Under the pieces are notes generated by a model. It worked only from the letters and a program-made list of their open reading frames with translations, had not been told where the DNA came from and did no database searches. A program made the position numbers and the translations under genes. This document shows, in pieces, positions 33,266-42,212 of a DNA stretch of 42,212 nt. The stretch comes from Sphingopyxis sp. Its GTDB lineage: Bacteria > Pseudomonadota > Alphaproteobacteria > Sphingomonadales > Sphingomonadaceae. How positions within the stretch are numbered: the first letter of the stretch is position 1; each line of letters begins with the position of its first letter. The stretch covers positions 1 to 42,212 of the forward strand of contig NZ_JAEMQX010000024.1 in assembly GCF_016463645.1 (NCBI RefSeq), in the 5' to 3' direction.

Positions 33266-35662
33266 GTGAGGAAAGGTAAAGGCCGGACGTCGGCCCTGAT
33301 GATGACGGCGGGCCTTATGCTGGCTGCCATTCCCATGCCCGCGCGCGCGCAATCCGCCGGCGCCGATGCCGAAGCAGCCGTGCCCGATGCGCCGGGCGCC
33401 TTTCCCTACGATCTCGCGTTTCAAAGCCGCGAGTTTCGCAGGGACGATCCGCCAGTGGTTTCGCCCGACGGTCATCGCCTCGCCTATGTCGTCGTCACCC
33501 CGCCCGACACGCGGGCGCAATCGGTGCGCTTCCTGCCCAACGGCACGCCGGTCTCCGCGATCGGCGCGCGCGTTCATGTCTCCGCCGTTTCCGCGCGAGC
33601 GTCGGGCTCGGAGCCGATCTGCGGCGGGCGGGGCAATCAGTGGAACCCGGTTTGGTCGCCCGACGGGCGAACGCTGGCCTTCTATTCCGACGAGGGCGGG
33701 CGTCCGCAATTGTGGGTCCATGATCTGGCGGCCGGCGATTGCCGGCAACTGGGCGACGGTACGATCCGTGCCAGCCTGTTCATGGGCTTTCAGCCGCGCT
33801 GGTCCGCCGACGGCCGGACGATCTATGTCCCGCTGCGCCCCGATCCGCCGCTCGAAACATCGGACGCCGAGGTTCTGAACAGATTCGATTCGGGTACGGA
33901 AGGCGAGCCCGGGGCTCCCCGCCTCTTCTACAGCGGAGGGGAGGGGGGAGCCGCAGGCTCCTCGGCGAGGAGCGTCGATCTCAGCGGATTTCTGCTGTCG
34001 AACTATAATTCCACGCTGGCGGCGGTGGATGCCGGATCGGGGACCACCCGTATTCTTGTCGATGCCCGCGCCGAGCCTCGCCCCAGCACGTTGAAACCGT
34101 CACCGTCGGACCGCTGGATCGTCTCTGCGTCGGTACCCGCGGGGACGCCCGCCGCCGCGACGAGGGAGCTCGCTTTTCTGCCGAGCTCCGGGGGTGCCGC
34201 GCAGATTCTGGTCAAAGGTTTTTCGGCGGCCGGCACCGATCCGCAATACCGCTGGCAGCCCGGCGAAGACCGGCTGGTCTATCTTTACGAAAAGCGCGCC
34301 TGGCGCGTCGATTTTGGCCCGTCGGGCCCCGGGGCGCCGCAAAGGCTCGGAGAATCGCTCGGCGATCTGGCAGACTCCATCCTCTCGTTCACGCGGGATG
34401 GACGCTCGCTCGTCGCGCGGGTCGACCGGAAGGGCGAGAGGGGCGAACCCCGCGCCGCGCTCGCCGCCATTCCGCTCGATGGCTCCGGGCCTGTCGAATT
34501 GGCGCTGCCGGATCCGGCTTCATGGGCATTTCTCGATGTCGTTCGCGCGAACGAGGATATGCTGTGGCAGCCCGACCCACATTATCTGACCGTGCAGATG
34601 CGCCATCGCACGACCGGCGAACAAGCTTTTTTCCGGATTGCGCTGGCATCGGGAGAGGTGCGGCTGATGGTTTCGGGTCTGCACCGGCTGCAGCATTTCG
34701 TATCGGGGGGCGATCACCGGACCCTCTATGCTGTATACGAGGATGTCGACACGCCGCCCGATCTCTATCGCTATGATGCGAGGCTTGCGCAGCAGGGCCG
34801 CATCTCCGCGATCGAACCGCGCCTGACCGGTATCCGCCTTGGCGGCGTCCGGGTGATTGAGACGGCCGCGCCCTTGCACGATGGCCGCATCGCGAATGTT
34901 CGCACGACGCTGCTGCTGCCGCCGGGGGCGAAGCCCGGCGACAAGCTCCCGGCGATCGTGATGATCTATTCGGGTTCGGATCTGTCGACGAGCGCGTCCT
35001 ATTATGGCGGCGGCAGCGGGAACACGATCCCGAACCAGATATTCACGAGCCGCGGCTTTGCGGTGGTGATGGCGGATATCCGGCTTTCCCCGATGGGCCA
35101 GCCGGGCAATCCGGCGCGGGACATGACGGATATCCTGTTGCCGCAAATCTACGCTCTCGCCGACGCCGGCCATATCGACATCGGGCGCCTGGCGATCAGC
35201 GGCCAGTCTTTCGGCGGATACAGCACCGCCGCGATCGTCAGCACCACCAATCTCTTCCGCGCCGCCATCCCCATAAACGGCACATTCGACCTCGGTTCGA
35301 TGTACGGTGGCATGGATACCCAGGGAAGCAGCTTCACCACCCATTGGGCGGAAAAGGGACAGGGTCGCATGGGCGAAACGCCTTGGGACAATCCGCTGCG
35401 CTACATCTCGAACTCGCCTTATTATCGGCTCGACGGAATTCGTACGCCCATGCTGATCGTTGCGGGCGAGGCGGATAATGTGGTTCCGCCCGAGCAGTCG
35501 ACGCGGCTGTTCGTCGGCTTGCGGCGTCTGAAGAAACCGGCGCAACTGGTGGTCTATCCGGGGCAGGGGCACGCGATCGGCGACTGGTCGCTGGACCAGG
35601 CTGCCGATGTGAGCGAGCGCATGGTGGAGTTCCTGAACCGCCATCTGCAGAAAGCGCGATGA
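33266..35662 (+). CDS. Exported S9-family prolyl oligopeptidase/acylaminoacyl-peptidase
   Basis: 798 residues from GTG, with AGAAGGA 6 nt upstream and a signal peptide ending MPARAQ. An N-terminal beta-propeller has TolB/WD-like WNPVWSPDGRTLAFYSDEGGRPQLWVHDL repeats. The C-terminal alpha/beta hydrolase domain carries the catalytic triad Ser648 (GQSFGG), Asp737 (GEADNVV) and His769 (GQGHAIG). It cleaves short peptides in the periplasm or after secretion. It follows the STN receptor by 50 nt, so peptide uptake and digestion are probably linked and induced by the sigma/FecR system. Confidence 0.93.
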   Translation: MRKGKGRTSALMMTAGLMLAAIPMPARAQSAGADAEAAVPDAPGAFPYDLAFQSREFRRDDPPVVSPDGHRLAYVVVTPPDTRAQSVRFLPNGTPVSAIGARVHVSAVSARASGSEPICGGRGNQWNPVWSPDGRTLAFYSDEGGRPQLWVHDLAAGDCRQLGDGTIRASLFMGFQPRWSADGRTIYVPLRPDPPLETSDAEVLNRFDSGTEGEPGAPRLFYSGGEGGAAGSSARSVDLSGFLLSNYNSTLAAVDAGSGTTRILVDARAEPRPSTLKPSPSDRWIVSASVPAGTPAAATRELAFLPSSGGAAQILVKGFSAAGTDPQYRWQPGEDRLVYLYEKRAWRVDFGPSGPGAPQRLGESLGDLADSILSFTRDGRSLVARVDRKGERGEPRAALAAIPLDGSGPVELALPDPASWAFLDVVRANEDMLWQPDPHYLTVQMRHRTTGEQAFFRIALASGEVRLMVSGLHRLQHFVSGGDHRTLYAVYEDVDTPPDLYRYDARLAQQGRISAIEPRLTGIRLGGVRVIETAAPLHDGRIANVRTTLLLPPGAKPGDKLPAIVMIYSGSDLSTSASYYGGGSGNTIPNQIFTSRGFAVVMADIRLSPMGQPGNPARDMTDILLPQIYALADAGHIDIGRLAISGQSFGGYSTAAIVSTTNLFRAAIPINGTFDLGSMYGGMDTQGSSFTTHWAEKGQGRMGETPWDNPLRYISNSPYYRLDGIRTPMLIVAGEADNVVPPEQSTRLFVGLRRLKKPAQLVVYPGQGHAIGDWSLDQAADVSERMVEFLNRHLQKAR

Positions 35663-35892
35663 TCGTCCGGGCCGTCACCGCAATCCTGCGCGGCGGAAGG
35701 TCTGCATTGACGACATTCGACCCGGGCGCGGAACGTCGGGATTGATATTTTCCCATAACCCGTCGTTCCCGATCCCGACCCTGCTCAACTGCGTTCAAGG
35801 TCTTCGCCCTTGGCGCATTGTTTGAACGCCACCGATCGCGCCCTCCATGCTGGCAGGCAGTGCGGCCGCCTCTCCGCACGCGCCGGGCGCGC

Positions 35893-37443
35893 TCATGGTT
35901 CATCGCGGATAATGCTGCTCAATCTTTGCGCCCGGATCTCGCGTTTCAGGACCTTCCCTACCTTCGACCGAGGCAGATCGTCCCGGATTTCGAGTTCTTT
36001 CGGCGCCTTGACACTGCCGATCGCTGCCTTGACGTGCGCCATGATCTCGTCAGCGCTGGCCCTCTGTCCGGTGCGAAGCTGGACGACGGCGCAGACGCGC
36101 TCGCCCCATTTATCGTCGGGCATGCCGAACACCGCACCGTCCTGGACCGCGGGATGCGCGAGCAGCGCCGCCTCGACTTCGGCCGAATAGACATTGAAGC
36201 CGCCGGTGATGATCATGTCCCTGGCACGGTCGACGATGTAGAGGAAATTGTCGGAATCGAGATAGCCGATGTCGCCGGTGCGGTGCCAGCCGTTCAGCGT
36301 CGCCTCGGCGGTCGCATCGGGATTCCTGTAGTAGCCGTCCATCACAAGCGACCCGCGCACAACGATCTCGCCGCGTTCGCCCCGCGCGAGCATATTGCCC
36401 TCCGCATCAAGGATCGCGACCTGCACCAGCGGCCCCGGCTTGCCCGCCGACGACAGGCGATGGCGCGCGATCGACCCGTCGGGATTGAAATGGTCCTGCG
36501 GCGCCATCATCGAGATCATCATCGGCGCCTCGGTCTGGCCGAAGAGCTGCGCCATTACCGGACCGAGCTTGCCGATCGCTTCTTCGAGCCGCGCGGGCGA
36601 GATCGGCGCCGCGCCGTACCAGAAGCATTGCATCGCCGAGAGGTCGGTCGCGGCGAGCGCCGGATGGTCGAGCAGCATGTAGATCAGTGTGGGCGGCAGG
36701 AACGTATGCGTTGCGCGGTGGTGCGCCGCGAGCGCCAGGAATTCGCCAACGTCGGGGTAGGGCATGATCACGATCTCGCCGCCGTGCGCCATGATCGGGA
36801 AGGCCAGCACCCCCGCCGCATGGGTCAGCGGCGCCATCGCGAGGTAGACCGGACGCCCCTCGAACGGATAGCCCATCAAGGTCAGCGCGGTCATCGCCTC
36901 GAGGTTGCGGTTGGTCAGCATCACCCCCTTGGGATGCCCCGTCGTGCCACCCGTGCCGGGCAACATTGCAAGGTCGCTGACGGGCGTTGCCGCGAACGGG
37001 ACATCGGCAACACCCGCCAGCCACTCGTCGAGCGACGGCGCGAAAGGCTGCCCGGCGTCGAGGCAGACGAGCTGCTCGAGCTTGGGCAGATCCTTTCGCA
37101 GCGCAGCGACGAGTTCGGCGAATTTCGAATGAAAGAACAGCGCCGCGCAGTCGAAATTGTCGAGCACATAGGCGTTCTCGGCGGCTTCGTTGCGCGGGTT
37201 GATCGGGCACCACACCGCAGCGGCGCGCGAGATGGCGAAGACGCAGGCGAAGGCAACGGGATCGTTACCCGACAGGATCGCGACATGCTTGCCCGGCGTG
37301 ATCCCCGATGCGTTCAGCCCGCGCGCGACGCGGTGGGTGAGTTTCTGTACCTCGGCGTAGGACAGGCCCTTGCCGTCCATCGTCAGGCACGGCGCCTCGG
37401 GCCCGAGCGACGCGCCCTTGTCCAGCCAGTCAACGAGCCGCAT
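35893..37443 (-). CDS. Acyl-CoA synthetase (AMP-forming)
   Basis: 516 residues. The P-loop is unusual, GTGGTTGHPKGVML, where most relatives have a TSGTTG core. Further motifs: FLPPTLIYMLLDHP, WYGAAPISPARLEEAI, QLFGQTEAPM, WHRTGDIGY, the hinge DRARDMIITGGFNVYSAEVE, and the C-terminal Lys in RSKVGKVLKREIR. It is the last gene of the right-hand operon, 13 nt after the saccharopine-dehydrogenase-like gene. The acid it activates is unknown; fatty, aromatic and terpenoid acids are all possible. Confidence 0.92.
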   Translation of the reverse strand: MRLVDWLDKGASLGPEAPCLTMDGKGLSYAEVQKLTHRVARGLNASGITPGKHVAILSGNDPVAFACVFAISRAAAVWCPINPRNEAAENAYVLDNFDCAALFFHSKFAELVAALRKDLPKLEQLVCLDAGQPFAPSLDEWLAGVADVPFAATPVSDLAMLPGTGGTTGHPKGVMLTNRNLEAMTALTLMGYPFEGRPVYLAMAPLTHAAGVLAFPIMAHGGEIVIMPYPDVGEFLALAAHHRATHTFLPPTLIYMLLDHPALAATDLSAMQCFWYGAAPISPARLEEAIGKLGPVMAQLFGQTEAPMMISMMAPQDHFNPDGSIARHRLSSAGKPGPLVQVAILDAEGNMLARGERGEIVVRGSLVMDGYYRNPDATAEATLNGWHRTGDIGYLDSDNFLYIVDRARDMIITGGFNVYSAEVEAALLAHPAVQDGAVFGMPDDKWGERVCAVVQLRTGQRASADEIMAHVKAAIGSVKAPKELEIRDDLPRSKVGKVLKREIRAQRLSSIIRDEP

Positions 37444-37456
37444 CGCCGCTCTCTCC

Positions 37457-38578
37457 TCAATCGTGGACCGTGACGACCGGTTTCAGCACCAGCCCGAACT
37501 GGCGCAGCGTGCCGAGCAGTTCGCGGTACCCGAACGCTTGGCACGCCGAGGCGAAGCCGGTGCGTCGCGGAGGTTGCTGGAGCAGGTTCGCGGCGCACCA
37601 TGCCTGCATCAGCCCCGTCTGCTTGTAATTGCAATTGCCGTGGACCAGCACATGCGCGCGGCCGAGCGGGCCCGAGGCGTGGACCGAGTCGATGCTTGTG
37701 TTGAGCCGCGGATTCTCGCGCGGCGGCATGTCGCCCTGTACCGATTCCGCCATTTTGGCGAGCGCGGCTTCCTGTTCCTCGAACGGCAGCGGCTTGATGT
37801 CGGTGTCGATCATCTTCGTCATATTGACGACATTGTCCATCACCTCGCGCGCGAACACGCCGCCATAGACCTTCACCGTCGACACGCGCGGGTCCTGCTT
37901 GAACCAGATCGGGTGCGAGGTGCCGCCCCACGGCAGCGTGAGCGCGGTCGCGTGCTGGCCGGGAACATGGCACTCGGTTGCGGTCAGCGTCGGCCATTGC
38001 GCATACTGGTTGTTCTCGAGGAAATACCAGTCGGCCTTCAGGATCGTGAAGATCGTCTGCACCGAGGCATAGGTCGGGAAGCCCTTCCACAGCACGAGCA
38101 TGTCGAGCGTGTCGAGACCGGGCATGGTATCGAGCGCGATATTCGCCGCGATCTCACCCGTCGTGTACATCTGCGCAACGCAGGGCGAGAGCAGCAGGTC
38201 CTTCTTCGCGAAAGCGTTGCCCCATTTCTCCTGCGCCGACATCATCCAGTCCTGCTCGCCGGTGGTGTCGAGATAATGGCATCCGGCAGCAAGCGCCGCC
38301 TCGACCGTCTCGGGGCCATATTTGATGAACGGGCCGACCATGTTGCACACGACCTTCGCGCCCTTGAACAACCTGGTCAGCGCCTCGACGCTGTGCTCGA
38401 CCTCGGCAACTTCATAGTCGGCGGTCTCGATGCCGGGCACCTTGTCCATCACCTCCTGCACGCGCTTCGCATCGCGCCCCGCTGCGATGAAGGGAATGCC
38501 GAGTTCGCGCAGATATTCGCAGACGAGGCGGCCGGTGTAGCCCGAGGCGCCATAGACGATGACCGGTTTCTTGCTCAT
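37457..38578 (-). CDS. Saccharopine dehydrogenase-like NAD(P)-binding protein
   Basis: 373 residues. A Rossmann fold at the N-terminus, VIVYGASGYTGRLVCEYLRELG, is followed by KVVCNMVGPFIKYGPETVEAALAAGCHYLDTTGEQDWM, the family signature. These are not true lysine-pathway enzymes; relatives include trans-acting enoyl reductases of lipid synthesis and uncharacterised oxidoreductases. It is 33 nt downstream of the SDR gene and 13 nt upstream of the CoA ligase gene, suggesting consecutive redox steps on one substrate. Confidence 0.85.
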   Translation of the reverse strand: MSKKPVIVYGASGYTGRLVCEYLRELGIPFIAAGRDAKRVQEVMDKVPGIETADYEVAEVEHSVEALTRLFKGAKVVCNMVGPFIKYGPETVEAALAAGCHYLDTTGEQDWMMSAQEKWGNAFAKKDLLLSPCVAQMYTTGEIAANIALDTMPGLDTLDMLVLWKGFPTYASVQTIFTILKADWYFLENNQYAQWPTLTATECHVPGQHATALTLPWGGTSHPIWFKQDPRVSTVKVYGGVFAREVMDNVVNMTKMIDTDIKPLPFEEQEAALAKMAESVQGDMPPRENPRLNTSIDSVHASGPLGRAHVLVHGNCNYKQTGLMQAWCAANLLQQPPRRTGFASACQAFGYRELLGTLRQFGLVLKPVVTVHD

Positions 38579-38611
38579 TGGATTTTCCTGTTTTTCCGGA
38601 TGTTTGGTGGA

Positions 38612-39382
38612 TCAGATCGCGGTGTAGCCGCCGTCGACGATCAGCTCGCTGCCGCACATGTACGCGGCATCGTCGCTGGCGAGGAACAGCAGCGGACGCG
38701 CGATCTCGCGCGTCGTCGCCATGCGGCCCAAGGGAATGGCGGCGGCGGTCGCGGCGGCGAAACCCGCAGCTTCGTCGCCGAGCGCGCCGACCGCATCGGC
38801 AACCAGCTTGGTCTCGCAATAACCGGGGTGGAGCGAGTTGATCCGCACCGGCCAGCCCTTGCGCGCGCAATCGACGGCGACCGCCTTGGTCAGCATCGCG
38901 ACCCCCGCCTTGCTGGCGTTGTAGGCGGGGAAGAGCGGCTCGGCGACGTTCGCGGCGATCGAGGCGACGTTGACGATTGTCCCGCCCTTTTCCTTCATCG
39001 CCTCGATGCCGGCGCGAACGCCGAGGAAGACGCTCTCGAGATTGACCGCCATCAGCCGCTGCCATTCGGCGAGGCCGGTATCGACGACCGATTTCAGGAA
39101 GCCCATGCCCGCATTGTTGACGAGGATGTCGAGCTTGCCCTCGCGCGCCACGACGTCCGCGATCAGCACGGCCCATTCCGCCTCGTCGGCGACATCCTGC
39201 CGCCTCGCTTCGGCTTTCAGCCCCTCGGCGCGGATCGCGACTGCGGCCGCCTCGGCCTCGTCGCCGTCGATATCGGTGATCGTCACCGAAGCCCCTTCGC
39301 GGGCGAACTCCTGCGCGGCGGCGAGCCCGATGCCGCGCGCGGCGCCGGTAATCAGCACGCTCTTGCCGGTAAAACGCATCAT
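38612..39382 (-). CDS. Short-chain dehydrogenase/reductase
   Basis: 256 residues, classical SDR. The cofactor site is TGAARGIG (12-19), NNAG is at 89-92, and the catalytic triad is Ser141, Tyr154 and Lys158 (YNASK). Asp37/Asp39 after the second strand (ITDIDG) points to NAD(H). The C-terminal GSELIVDGGYTAI is standard. It oxidises an alcohol or reduces a ketone of unknown identity. It starts 87 nt after the TonB receptor, beyond a strong hairpin. Confidence 0.93.
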   Translation of the reverse strand: MMRFTGKSVLITGAARGIGLAAAQEFAREGASVTITDIDGDEAEAAAVAIRAEGLKAEARRQDVADEAEWAVLIADVVAREGKLDILVNNAGMGFLKSVVDTGLAEWQRLMAVNLESVFLGVRAGIEAMKEKGGTIVNVASIAANVAEPLFPAYNASKAGVAMLTKAVAVDCARKGWPVRINSLHPGYCETKLVADAVGALGDEAAGFAAATAAAIPLGRMATTREIARPLLFLASDDAAYMCGSELIVDGGYTAI

Positions 39383-39416
39383 GACATGCTCCAGAAATAT
39401 GGGTCAGCAACAAATC

Positions 39417-39455
39417 GGGGACGGCGGGCCAAGGGTGGGGCGCCCGCCGGTCCCC
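39417..39455 (-). terminator. Strong hairpin between TonB receptor and SDR gene
   Basis: On the minus strand GGGGACCGGCGGGC pairs with GCCCGCCGTCCCC (one bulged base) around a 12-nt loop, followed by a weak T-rich run. It may be a partial terminator that lets the receptor be made in excess over the enzymes, or a 3'-stabilising stem. Confidence 0.55.
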
Positions 39456-39469
39456 GTGGCGTGGGGCGA

Positions 39470-42070
39470 TCAGAACTTGAAGGTCGCCTCGACGCCGTAA
39501 GTGCGCGGGGTCCCGCGGTTCAGATAATCGAGCCCGAAGACGTCGATGTTGAGCCCGTAGGTGTAGTAATATTTGTTGGTCAGGTTCTTGACCCACGCGC
39601 TGACCGACAGATTCTCGTTCGCCTGAAAGGTCAGCCGGCTGTTCAGCAGCCAATATCCGGGATTGCCGCAGGTGAAGGCCACGCCGGCGGGGCGGGCGGC
39701 ACCCGGTGCCCCGGGCCTGTCGCACGGGTCGAGCCCGTAGTCGCCGAAGGCGTCGAAATAATATTTGCCCATATAGCTCGCGTCGCCGCGCAGCGTCAGC
39801 TTGCTGTCGCCCTTCTCGAAAATCTCCCAGTCGAACCCGGCGTTGATCGTGACCTTCGGCGCATTGGGGAACGGGTTGCCGTTCACATTGCGTGTGAACT
39901 GGGTCGCGGGATCGTCCGGGTCGACGACATTGCCCTTATATTTGCTGTTGAGATAGCCGAAGGCCGTGTTGAGCTGCAGACCGTCCATCGGCTGCACGGT
40001 CAGCTCGGCTTCGCCGCCCCAGACCCGGCCGTTGGCGCTGCGGGTAAAGGTCGTGGCGCCGACGACCTGCGTCGTCTGCTGGTTCGAATAGTCATAATAG
40101 AAGCCGGCGAGGTTGAGCTGCACCCGGCGGTCGAGGAACTGCGTCTTCAGCCCTGCCTCGTACGCATTCACCTTCTCGGGCTTGATATAATAGACTTGGT
40201 TGGTGCCCTGATAGGCGAGGCCGTTGTAGCTGCCGCTGCGATAGCCGCGGCTGTACTGCGCATAGCCCATGATATCGTCGGCGAACTCATAGCTGACGTT
40301 GACGCGCCCGGTCAGTCGGTTCGCCTTTTCCTGCAAATTCATCTTCGGCAGGTCGGGGTCGTAGGGGAAGGCGTAGGGAATCAGATTGACTGCGGGTGTC
40401 GTCCCGTCGAGGCTGTAGATAAAGGTGCTGCCGTTCAGGAATCTCACCTTGTCCATCGTGTAGCGCAGGCCCACCGCGACGGTCAGCCGGTCGGTCGCCT
40501 TCCACGTCAGGTCGCCGTAGATCGCCTTCGACGGGCGCGAGATGTCGAAATCCTGCTTGCCGAGGATCGGGCCGAACGGCCCCGCGCCCGCGGCGAGGCA
40601 TCCCTGATAATAGGCGCCGCCGGCAGGGAAATTGCCCGTATTGTTGATCGCGATATCGGTCTGGTACGCGACGAGCGTCCGCGCGTCGAAAAATCCGTTC
40701 GGATTGACGACGACGGGATCGCAGAAGCCGGCGGTGCCGGGCGTGAGCGTCGGGTCGAGCGCGAAAGCGGGTAACACCCGGATCGAATCGGGCGTCCCGA
40801 TCGCGGCGTTGTTGTACCCGCCGGGAACGCCGAGCCCGAGCAGCATCGGCCGCAAGGCACCGAAGAAGTCGGGCTCGTTGCGCGTCTTGATCTTGTCCTT
40901 GCCGTAATAGAGGCCGCCGACGAAATCGATGCTGTCATCCGAATAGTTCAGCCGCAGGTCCTGATTGAAGTTCTTGCTGCTGCTGTTGAAACGGATCGAG
41001 CAGAGATCGATCGGCGAACCGTCGCAATCATTGGGCGAGGTGCTGTATTTGCCGGTGTCGTAGCCGGTGATCGACGTGAGCGTGAAATTGTCGTTGAGTT
41101 CGTAGCTGATGTTCAGCGCGACCCCCTTCGAAGAGGAGAGCCGCTTGCCGCCCGCGTCGGCGGACACCTCGTTCTTGCCGAGCGCGCGCCCGCCGTTCAG
41201 CGGCGAGGCGTCGAAGCGCGAATAGCCGACGACATCCTGTCCACCGCCGAGCTGGCCGATCGAATAGGCGTTTGCGCCCCACGGGTTATCCTTGGCGGCA
41301 TAGAGTTTGAGATTGATGTCGAGCGCGTCGCCGGGTCTCCAGCGCAGCGAAACGCGGCCCGCGATCGAATCGGTGGTCCCGACCTTGCGATCCTGCGCCG
41401 GATTATATTGCCAGCCGCCGCCCTTGGCGACGGTTCCCGCAACGCGAATGCCCAGTATGTCGGGGATGATCGTCTTGTCGAAACCGCCTTCGACCGTCTT
41501 GGTGTGGTAATTGGCGTAGCCGAGCGTGAGATAGCCCTCGTCTCCCGCCAGTGACGGCTTTCTGGTGAAAAAGCTGATCGCGCCGCCGGTGGTGTTGCGG
41601 CCATAAAGCGTGCCCTGCGGTCCGCGCAGCACCTCGACGCGGTCGATGTCGTAGAGCTGTCCGCCGTGGCTGGCGCGGAAGCTCTGATAGACTTCGTCGA
41701 CATAGACGCCGACCGGCGATGCGGTGGAGGCCGAAAATTCATTGGCGACCGAAATCCCGCGCAGCGAGAAGTTCGGCTGGGTCTTGCCATAAGGGGTCGA
41801 GATTTGCAGGCTCGGCACCGCGCCCATCAGGTCGGAGGTCTCGTTGATCCCGCGTGCCTCGAGCGCATCGCCGCCGATCGCCGAGACCGCCGCCGGAACG
41901 TCCTGCAGATTCTGCGCGCGCTTTTGCGCGGTCACGACGATCTCGGCGATTCCGCCGCTGTCAGACGTTCCGCTATCGGCGGGCGGCGCCTCCTGCGCCA
42001 GCGCGGCGGCGGGCCAGCCGATCAGCATGGTGGTGGACAGGCAGGTCGCCAGAAAAGCCTTGTTGGTCAC
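39470..42070 (-). CDS. TonB-dependent outer-membrane receptor
   Basis: 866 residues from GTG, chosen for the signal peptide VTNKAFLATCLSTTMLIGWPAAALAQ and GGGAGAG upstream; the frame runs on to 42208 without protein-like sequence. TonB box EIVVTAQKRAQNLQDVPAA; plug with NFSLRGISVANEFSASTASPVGVYVDEVYQ and VEVLRGPQGTLYGRNTTGGAI; barrel ending GVEATFKF. It is of the catabolic type common in sphingomonads (VYVDEVY motif). As first gene before an SDR, a saccharopine-dehydrogenase-like protein and a CoA ligase, it probably imports their substrate. Its promoter lies at or beyond the window edge. Confidence 0.93.
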   Translation of the reverse strand: MTNKAFLATCLSTTMLIGWPAAALAQEAPPADSGTSDSGGIAEIVVTAQKRAQNLQDVPAAVSAIGGDALEARGINETSDLMGAVPSLQISTPYGKTQPNFSLRGISVANEFSASTASPVGVYVDEVYQSFRASHGGQLYDIDRVEVLRGPQGTLYGRNTTGGAISFFTRKPSLAGDEGYLTLGYANYHTKTVEGGFDKTIIPDILGIRVAGTVAKGGGWQYNPAQDRKVGTTDSIAGRVSLRWRPGDALDINLKLYAAKDNPWGANAYSIGQLGGGQDVVGYSRFDASPLNGGRALGKNEVSADAGGKRLSSSKGVALNISYELNDNFTLTSITGYDTGKYSTSPNDCDGSPIDLCSIRFNSSSKNFNQDLRLNYSDDSIDFVGGLYYGKDKIKTRNEPDFFGALRPMLLGLGVPGGYNNAAIGTPDSIRVLPAFALDPTLTPGTAGFCDPVVVNPNGFFDARTLVAYQTDIAINNTGNFPAGGAYYQGCLAAGAGPFGPILGKQDFDISRPSKAIYGDLTWKATDRLTVAVGLRYTMDKVRFLNGSTFIYSLDGTTPAVNLIPYAFPYDPDLPKMNLQEKANRLTGRVNVSYEFADDIMGYAQYSRGYRSGSYNGLAYQGTNQVYYIKPEKVNAYEAGLKTQFLDRRVQLNLAGFYYDYSNQQTTQVVGATTFTRSANGRVWGGEAELTVQPMDGLQLNTAFGYLNSKYKGNVVDPDDPATQFTRNVNGNPFPNAPKVTINAGFDWEIFEKGDSKLTLRGDASYMGKYYFDAFGDYGLDPCDRPGAPGAARPAGVAFTCGNPGYWLLNSRLTFQANENLSVSAWVKNLTNKYYYTYGLNIDVFGLDYLNRGTPRTYGVEATFKF

Positions 42071-42212
42071 GCTTTCTCTCCCGTCGTTCGACCCCGTTCT
42101 GTGCGGTGTCTTCGTTGGGGAAGAAGCTATGGCGACGGCCGGTCCCGCGACAGACAAGGCGGCGGGGGGAACGGTGGGGGGGTGTTGCGGCTCCGCTTGC
42201 TCCATCAAGCTC

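Noticed and set aside
35860..35879. GTGCGG/CCGCAC hairpin between convergent genes
   Set aside because: Short stem with no T-run on either side; likely chance in GC-rich DNA.
37370..40774. 1134-codon plus-strand open frame
   Set aside because: It is antisense to four well-supported genes (receptor, SDR, saccharopine-like, ligase), is rich in Arg, Asp and His as expected of a shadow, and shows no domain.

Overview
The window is high-GC DNA from an alphaproteobacterium, most likely a sphingomonad (Sphingopyxis, Sphingomonas or a relative; the genus cannot be fixed from sequence reading alone). Support comes from four TonB-dependent receptors in 42 kb, tight ATGA/TGATG-coupled operons, a FecI/FecR/STN-receptor set, ArsH, and oxidative catabolic gene clusters.

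Left edge (1-3900): the 3' end of a DUF3426-like membrane protein, a YeiH-family exporter, and a tRNA-Arg(CCG). These are followed by a scarred stretch: a trypsin-like protease gene broken by a frameshift, the last ~73 codons of an acr3 arsenite pump, and an intact arsH. Imperfect 25-nt direct repeats bracket the acr3 remnant and arsH.

Amine-oxidation region (3970-22204), the most interesting part: two flavin amine oxidases (one cytoplasmic, one with a Tat signal) diverge from a TonB-dependent receptor, followed by a cupin protein. Two paralogous TetR regulators lie tail to tail, one nucleotide apart. Divergent from the second is a ten-gene operon encoding a tryptophan-tryptophylquinone (TTQ) amine dehydrogenase (mauB-E-D-A order), two monoheme cytochromes c, a TonB receptor broken by a small deletion, an aldehyde dehydrogenase and two acyl-CoA synthetases. 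Read as a pathway: receptor uptake, then amine oxidation in the periplasm (TTQ enzyme or Tat-exported oxidase), aldehyde to acid, and acid to CoA thioester. No mauG is present. The palindrome TTGACRTATGTCAA occurs at the oxidase promoter and at the cupin/tetR promoter. A second inverted repeat with a TTGACY half-site overlaps the -35 boxes of both the receptor and the dehydrogenase operon, so the two modules look co-regulated.

Middle (22239-35662): a six-gene minus-strand run (outer-membrane protein, metal-dependent amidohydrolase, Ca2+/H+ antiporter-like protein, HdeD-like protein, EEP-family lipoprotein, choloylglycine-hydrolase-like Ntn acylase) diverges from an ECF sigma factor, FecR anti-sigma, STN-domain TonB receptor and S9 prolyl oligopeptidase. 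Both the sigma gene and the receptor are preceded by TTACA-N16-TTGTC, a candidate ECF promoter. The set looks like a scavenging system for peptides or amides.

Right end (35893-42070): a minus-strand run of TonB receptor, SDR dehydrogenase, saccharopine-dehydrogenase-like protein and acyl-CoA synthetase, with a strong hairpin after the receptor. Its substrate is unknown.
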